Assembly (NCBI GenBank): GCA_905182025.1
Contig: CAJJAA010000039.1
Span: forward strand, 1 to 44,177
Direction: 5' to 3'
From: an uncultured OM182 clade bacterium
Lineage (GTDB): Bacteria; Pseudomonadota; Gammaproteobacteria; Pseudomonadales; Azotimanducaceae
Length of the DNA: 44,177 nt
Made by a program: the position numbers and the translations under genes
The notes under the pieces: generated by a model
Databases searched by the model: none
Told to the model about the DNA's origin: nothing
Seen by the model: only the letters and a program-made list of their open reading frames with translations
Shown here: piece by piece, positions 43,428-44,177 of the stretch
Position numbering within the stretch: the first letter of the stretch is position 1
Layout of the letters: each line of letters begins with the position of its first letter

Positions 43428-44177
43428 TTATTGGCGCTCGACCATTTCAAGCACAGGCTTGAGGTACTCGAGGAATTTTTCCGGGTTTTCAGACATCGGA
43501 AAATGACCCAAGCCTTCCATCACCTTAAAATACTGTGCATCAACAAGCTTCGCCAGCTCTTCAGTCATTGCGGGCGTAGCTGACACATCGTACTCGCCCG
43601 TGAGCAGATACAGTGGACATTTTTGCGTGTCGATCTGTTCGGCGATGCCATTTCTCATATCCCCATCTACGACATAATAAAATATGTCACCTGCAAATAT
43701 TCCTGGGCCACCTTGCATGTAGTGCCAAAGCGTTTCCCACTTATGCTGGTCAGGCGATTCCGGCGCAACCAACATCTCCATCATGCCGCCGGCGGTCTCA
43801 CCACCATGTACATCAGGTCTCCACAAAGGTGAATCGACGCTAAGACTAGCATCTGAGCGATGCGTTGCATGCGTCGCCGATTGCAAACCGATCGCTGCCT
43901 TGAACTGCTCTCCATGTCGCAGTGACAAATGTAAAACCGCTCTTCCGCCAATTGAACAACCCATAACAATGGGCTGATCAAGCTGTAAAACCTCCTTTAC
44001 CGCCATTACCGTATCGACGTATAAGTCGGTTGTGAGCCGATAGATATCTTTTTGGAACCCTGCCGGCGGTGAAGATTTTCCGTGCAAGGGCATATCAAAG
44101 ACGATCACTCGATAGCGTTGCGTTATCTCGGGGTCGTTCAACACCTCGCGATATTGACGCCCATCAGCACCGGCGGT
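43428..44177 (-). CDS. Alpha/beta hydrolase (partial, N-terminus outside window)
   Basis: The frame is open to base 44177, so the start lies outside the window; a GTG at 44142-44144 is probably internal. The upstream visible residues (TAGADGRQYREVLND) follow the oxyanion HG motif, which is not seen. The nucleophile elbow is VMGCSIGG (Ser), the acid region is LTGEYD, and the catalytic His is in VMEGLGHFPMSENPEKFLEYL. It is a typical hydrolase of the C-C bond/esterase group with unknown substrate. About 250 residues are visible and intact. Confidence 0.9.
   Translation of the reverse strand, partial: TAGADGRQYREVLNDPEITQRYRVIVFDMPLHGKSSPPAGFQKDIYRLTTDLYVDTVMAVKEVLQLDQPIVMGCSIGGRAVLHLSLRHGEQFKAAIGLQSATHATHRSDASLSVDSPLWRPDVHGGETAGGMMEMLVAPESPDQHKWETLWHYMQGGPGIFAGDIFYYVVDGDMRNGIAEQIDTQKCPLYLLTGEYDVSATPAMTEELAKLVDAQYFKVMEGLGHFPMSENPEKFLEYLKPVLEMVERQ

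Overview
This 44 kb chromosomal window looks like a Gammaproteobacterium, probably a free-living aerobe of the Pseudomonadales/Cellvibrionales type. The evidence is the smc-zipA-ligA order, DinG, RdgC, AsnS, fused RlmKL, a very long DUF349 protein and a PhoPQ-like two-component system, mixed with aerobic accessory catabolism genes (acyl-CoA dehydrogenase, enoyl-CoA isomerase, MDR reductase, Tat-exported oxidoreductases). No rRNA, tRNA, CRISPR array, integrase, transposase or intact mobile element was recognised. Gene calls come from reading the sequence only; family names rest on recognised motifs, not on searches. | Layout. 1-2205: a partial Tat-exported FAD oxidoreductase (spermidine dehydrogenase-like) is transcribed divergently from a TetR regulator and an overlapping membrane protein, with paired palindromic operator-like sites between them. 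2423-5671 (minus): AlkC-type DNA glycosylase, alpha/beta hydrolase, acyl-CoA dehydrogenase. 5946-9285 (plus): CDGSH iron-sulfur protein, DUF349 protein, and a small secreted DUF2845 protein that starts on TTG. 9322-12399 (minus): glycine-zipper protein, PepSY protein, PhoP-like regulator, PhoQ-like kinase, probably one operon. 12605-15605 (minus): DinG helicase and a P-loop kinase. 15928-16101 (plus): a small arginine-rich protein. 16229-23327 (minus): smc, zipA, ligA and a lytic-transglycosylase lipoprotein, a housekeeping chromosome/division block. 23736-25994 (minus): a beta-lactamase-fold hydrolase and a second alpha/beta hydrolase paralogous to the one at 3.6 kb. 26213-27115 (plus): rdgC. 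27286-30038 (minus): metallo-beta-lactamase-fold hydrolase, SMP-30-like lactonase, Tat-type aldo/keto reductase. 30130-31524: asnS. 31686-33854 (minus): rlmKL. 34468-37682 (plus): DoxX, GST-like, enoyl-CoA isomerase-like and MDR reductase genes. 37750-41850 (minus): a tightly overlapping set of a NylB-like serine hydrolase, a Tat-exported PLP fold-III enzyme and an MFS_2 transporter. 41925-42484 (minus): a decayed cytochrome c/PQQ dehydrogenase. 42644-43021: a small lipoprotein. 43428-end (minus): a partial alpha/beta hydrolase. | The most unusual points are: (i) the Tat-exported DSD1/D-threonine-aldolase-like PLP enzyme coupled to a secreted serine hydrolase and a transporter, which may be an uncharacterised periplasmic amino-compound pathway; (ii) a quinohemoprotein remnant in which the cytochrome c end is joined directly to the last propeller blade, plus a frameshift in an A5 run; (iii) a five-unit 15-bp tandem repeat that builds the basic n-region of a signal peptide; (iv) the doubled palindromic operator of the TetR locus; (v) a 57-residue protein that is about one third arginine.
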